This document shows positions 62,372 through 64,000 of a stretch of 64,000 nt of DNA, one piece after another. The translations under genes were made by a program, and so were the position numbers. The notes below the pieces were generated by a model. The model saw nothing but the letters and a program-made list of their open reading frames with translations, did not search any database and was not told the origin of the DNA. Positions within the stretch are counted from its first letter, which is position 1. Every line of letters starts with the position of its first letter. This stretch comes from Bacteroidota bacterium (GTDB lineage Bacteria; Bacteroidota; Bacteroidia; Bacteroidales; Lentimicrobiaceae). The stretch spans positions 62,001-126,000 of the forward strand of contig JAEZNO010000001.1 in NCBI GenBank assembly GCA_023441805.1. The letters are read 5' to 3'.

Positions 62372-64000
62372 ATGAATAAGAAGCTATTATTCCTGTTTTC
62401 GGGCTGCATTTCTATAGTACTAAATGTTTCAGCTCAATATCATGCCACTGCTCCCGACTCGGCAGAAATTAAAACAATTAACCTCAATGAAATAGTTGTT
62501 AAATCATCACGTGAAAACAGTGTGATGATTAAGAATCTGCCTGCATCAATTTCACTGATGAAATCTAAAACCATTGAAGATAATGGGATGTCATCCCTTA
62601 AAGACCTTGTAGGTTTTGTGCCTAACTTCTTTATGCCTGATTACGGATCACGACTGACTTCACCGGTTTATATTCGTGGTATCGGATCAAGAATAAACTC
62701 TCCTTCAATAGGCCTTTACGTTGATAATGTCCCCTATTTTGAAAAATCAGCGTTCGATTTTGAATTTAATGACTTGGATCGTATTGAAGTGCTTCGTGGA
62801 CCACAGGGGACTTCATATGGAAGGAACACAATGGGTGGTTTAATCAAGGTATATACTAAAGATCCATCAGAAAAAAGAGATACTAAAATCACTCTTAGCG
62901 GCGGTAATTACGGATATTTTAGATCTGATATATCACATTCTCAACCAATTAATAGTAAAACTGGTATCTCAGCTTCTGCTTTTTATGGACGCACCGGTGG
63001 ATATTTTGATAATATATTCCTGGATTCACCTGTTGATGAGGATGACTATTACGGAGCACGTGTAAAGCTTGTACACGAAGCAACCGACAGAACAAAACTT
63101 ATGTTCAGCTCAGGTTATGAACATAGTAAACAAGGTGGTTATCCTTATGCTCAGATCAATCTGAAAACTAAGGAGGTCTCCCCTATTAATTATGATTTTT
63201 ATAGCTCTTACGAGCGAGATATTCTGTCAAATGCTTTTGTAGTCGATCATTCAACTCAAAAGTTAATGTTCCAGTCTGTTACAAGTCACCAGTACCTAAA
63301 GGATGACCAAAACATAGATCAGGATTTCACTGATAAAGCTTTACTTTATGTAAACCAAAATACCAATCAGAACAGCTTATCTCAGGAATTTACCTTAAAA
63401 AATAAACCGGGTCAAAAGATTTCATGGATTGTTGGTGCATTTGGATTCCTCCAATATCTTCAGGATAATGTTACTGTTACATACAGCACTGATGCACCCA
63501 CTTCTTCTTTAAAGAAAAAGGATGGTGAATTATCAGTCAAAAATTATGATAACTCAATTAAAGGTGCTGCTATTTTTGGTGAAGCAAGAGTTAATAAACT
63601 ATTCAATGTAGAAGGTCTAACTCTTACAGCCGGTTTGCGCTTAGATTATGAAGCAGCCGTTCAGGACTATTTGTATAACACTTATGTGCCTGTCCCTGAA
63701 GGTGGAATGAACCAAAATACTATTGATGACTCACAGGGAAAAGTTGACTATTCAGAGGTTCTCCCAAAAATTGCTCTCGCTTACAATATTAACCCCAATG
63801 TTTCAACATACCTTTCACTCACAAAAGGTTATAAAACAGGTGGTTTTAACACTACATTTGAACGTCCCGAAGACAGGAGTTTTAAACCTGAATACAGTAC
63901 TACAGGTGAGTTAGGTGTAAAAACAATATTCTTTGACAAGGCCTTATTAACCAATGTTAGTGTATTTTATATCGATTGGGTAGACCAGCAAATCTATCAG
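62372..64000 (+). CDS. TonB-dependent outer-membrane receptor (cut by window edge)
   Basis: Open from the ATG at 62372 to the window end (543 codons seen). Signal peptide (cleavage near VSAQ), then a plug domain: LNEIVVKSSR, VYIRGIGSR, VDNVPYF and RIEVLRGPQGTSYGRNTMGG (quoted in part). Beta-barrel strands follow with alternating aromatic residues. The plug type fits siderophore/iron-complex or vitamin receptors; the ligand is unknown. No SusD homologue precedes it, so it is not a standard Sus-type glycan receptor. Confidence 0.92.
   Translation, partial: MNKKLLFLFSGCISIVLNVSAQYHATAPDSAEIKTINLNEIVVKSSRENSVMIKNLPASISLMKSKTIEDNGMSSLKDLVGFVPNFFMPDYGSRLTSPVYIRGIGSRINSPSIGLYVDNVPYFEKSAFDFEFNDLDRIEVLRGPQGTSYGRNTMGGLIKVYTKDPSEKRDTKITLSGGNYGYFRSDISHSQPINSKTGISASAFYGRTGGYFDNIFLDSPVDEDDYYGARVKLVHEATDRTKLMFSSGYEHSKQGGYPYAQINLKTKEVSPINYDFYSSYERDILSNAFVVDHSTQKLMFQSVTSHQYLKDDQNIDQDFTDKALLYVNQNTNQNSLSQEFTLKNKPGQKISWIVGAFGFLQYLQDNVTVTYSTDAPTSSLKKKDGELSVKNYDNSIKGAAIFGEARVNKLFNVEGLTLTAGLRLDYEAAVQDYLYNTYVPVPEGGMNQNTIDDSQGKVDYSEVLPKIALAYNINPNVSTYLSLTKGYKTGGFNTTFERPEDRSFKPEYSTTGELGVKTIFFDKALLTNVSVFYIDWVDQQIYQ

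Noticed and set aside
62505..62520. CACGTGAAAAC as a third parS site
   Set aside because: An extra A breaks the consensus and the left arm does not match; it lies inside the TonB receptor coding sequence.
1..64000. CRISPR array
   Set aside because: No regularly spaced repeats of 25-40 bases with unique spacers were seen; the 11-bp arrays have no spacers.

Overview
The window looks like chromosomal DNA of a Bacteroidota bacterium, probably a marine or environmental Bacteroidales/Marinilabiliales-type organism. The evidence is AT-rich DNA, repeated -7 elements of the form TAnnTTTG, near absence of Shine-Dalgarno sequences in host genes, and marker genes typical of the phylum: gldE-gldD, a DUF4175 protein, a DUF4292 lipoprotein, a YwqK/MORN-repeat protein, DUF6249, and a 29-residue AURKAIP1/COX24 protein beside hup and rng. 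Species-level identity cannot be read from the sequence.

Layout. 1-1600: truncated folB diverging from tRNA-Cys, an intergenic stretch with two 11-bp-period repeat arrays, and a frameshifted small lipoprotein. 1846-9511: a metallo-beta-lactamase-fold hydrolase, then a leucine-degradation (liu-type) cluster comprising both methylcrotonyl-CoA carboxylase subunits, methylglutaconyl-CoA hydratase, an acyl-CoA dehydrogenase and HMG-CoA lyase. 9676-14530: CorA, TrpS, RNase G, the AURKAIP1 peptide, HU and SSB. 14578-18925: an HMG-CoA-lyase-like protein with both subunits of a 3-oxoacid CoA-transferase, then free-methionine-R-sulfoxide reductase and butyrate kinase. This block can use the acetoacetate that leucine breakdown produces. 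19344-28582: gldE, gldD, YwqK protein, nadA, rpiB, a LutB-like Fe-S protein, an ECF sigma factor with a likely membrane partner, a DUF6249 protein and thpR.

28673-39213: tRNA-Ala(GGC) with an integrated and degraded prophage of about 10.5 kb. It is bounded by a 15-bp repeat of the tRNA 3' end (28733-28747 and 39199-39213). It keeps a decapitated integrase, portal-like and DUF6712 genes, a holin / M15 endolysin / candidate unimolecular-spanin lysis cassette, an antirepressor-type gene, a LuxR-type regulator, and a secreted thioredoxin gene flanked by two near-identical terminators. Terminase, major capsid and tail genes are not visible, and several genes carry frameshifts or stops.

39307-62245: host genes tatA, an EnvC-like protein, DUF4292, a TPR protein, dut, a flippase, a very large NtrY-like histidine kinase, a methyltransferase, mnmG, ybeY, DUF4175, an adenylate cyclase, gltX and a YbaK-type deacylase. 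Two parS-like sites (50874-50889 perfect, 52946-52961 one mismatch) bracket mnmG and suggest an origin-proximal location. The right edge cuts a TonB-dependent receptor (62372 onward), preceded by a small Cys-containing membrane-anchored protein.

I found no CRISPR array and no clearly novel multi-gene defence system. The most unusual signals are the three 11-bp-period intergenic arrays, the parS pair at mnmG, the candidate u-spanin lysis cassette and the terminator-flanked thioredoxin cargo gene.
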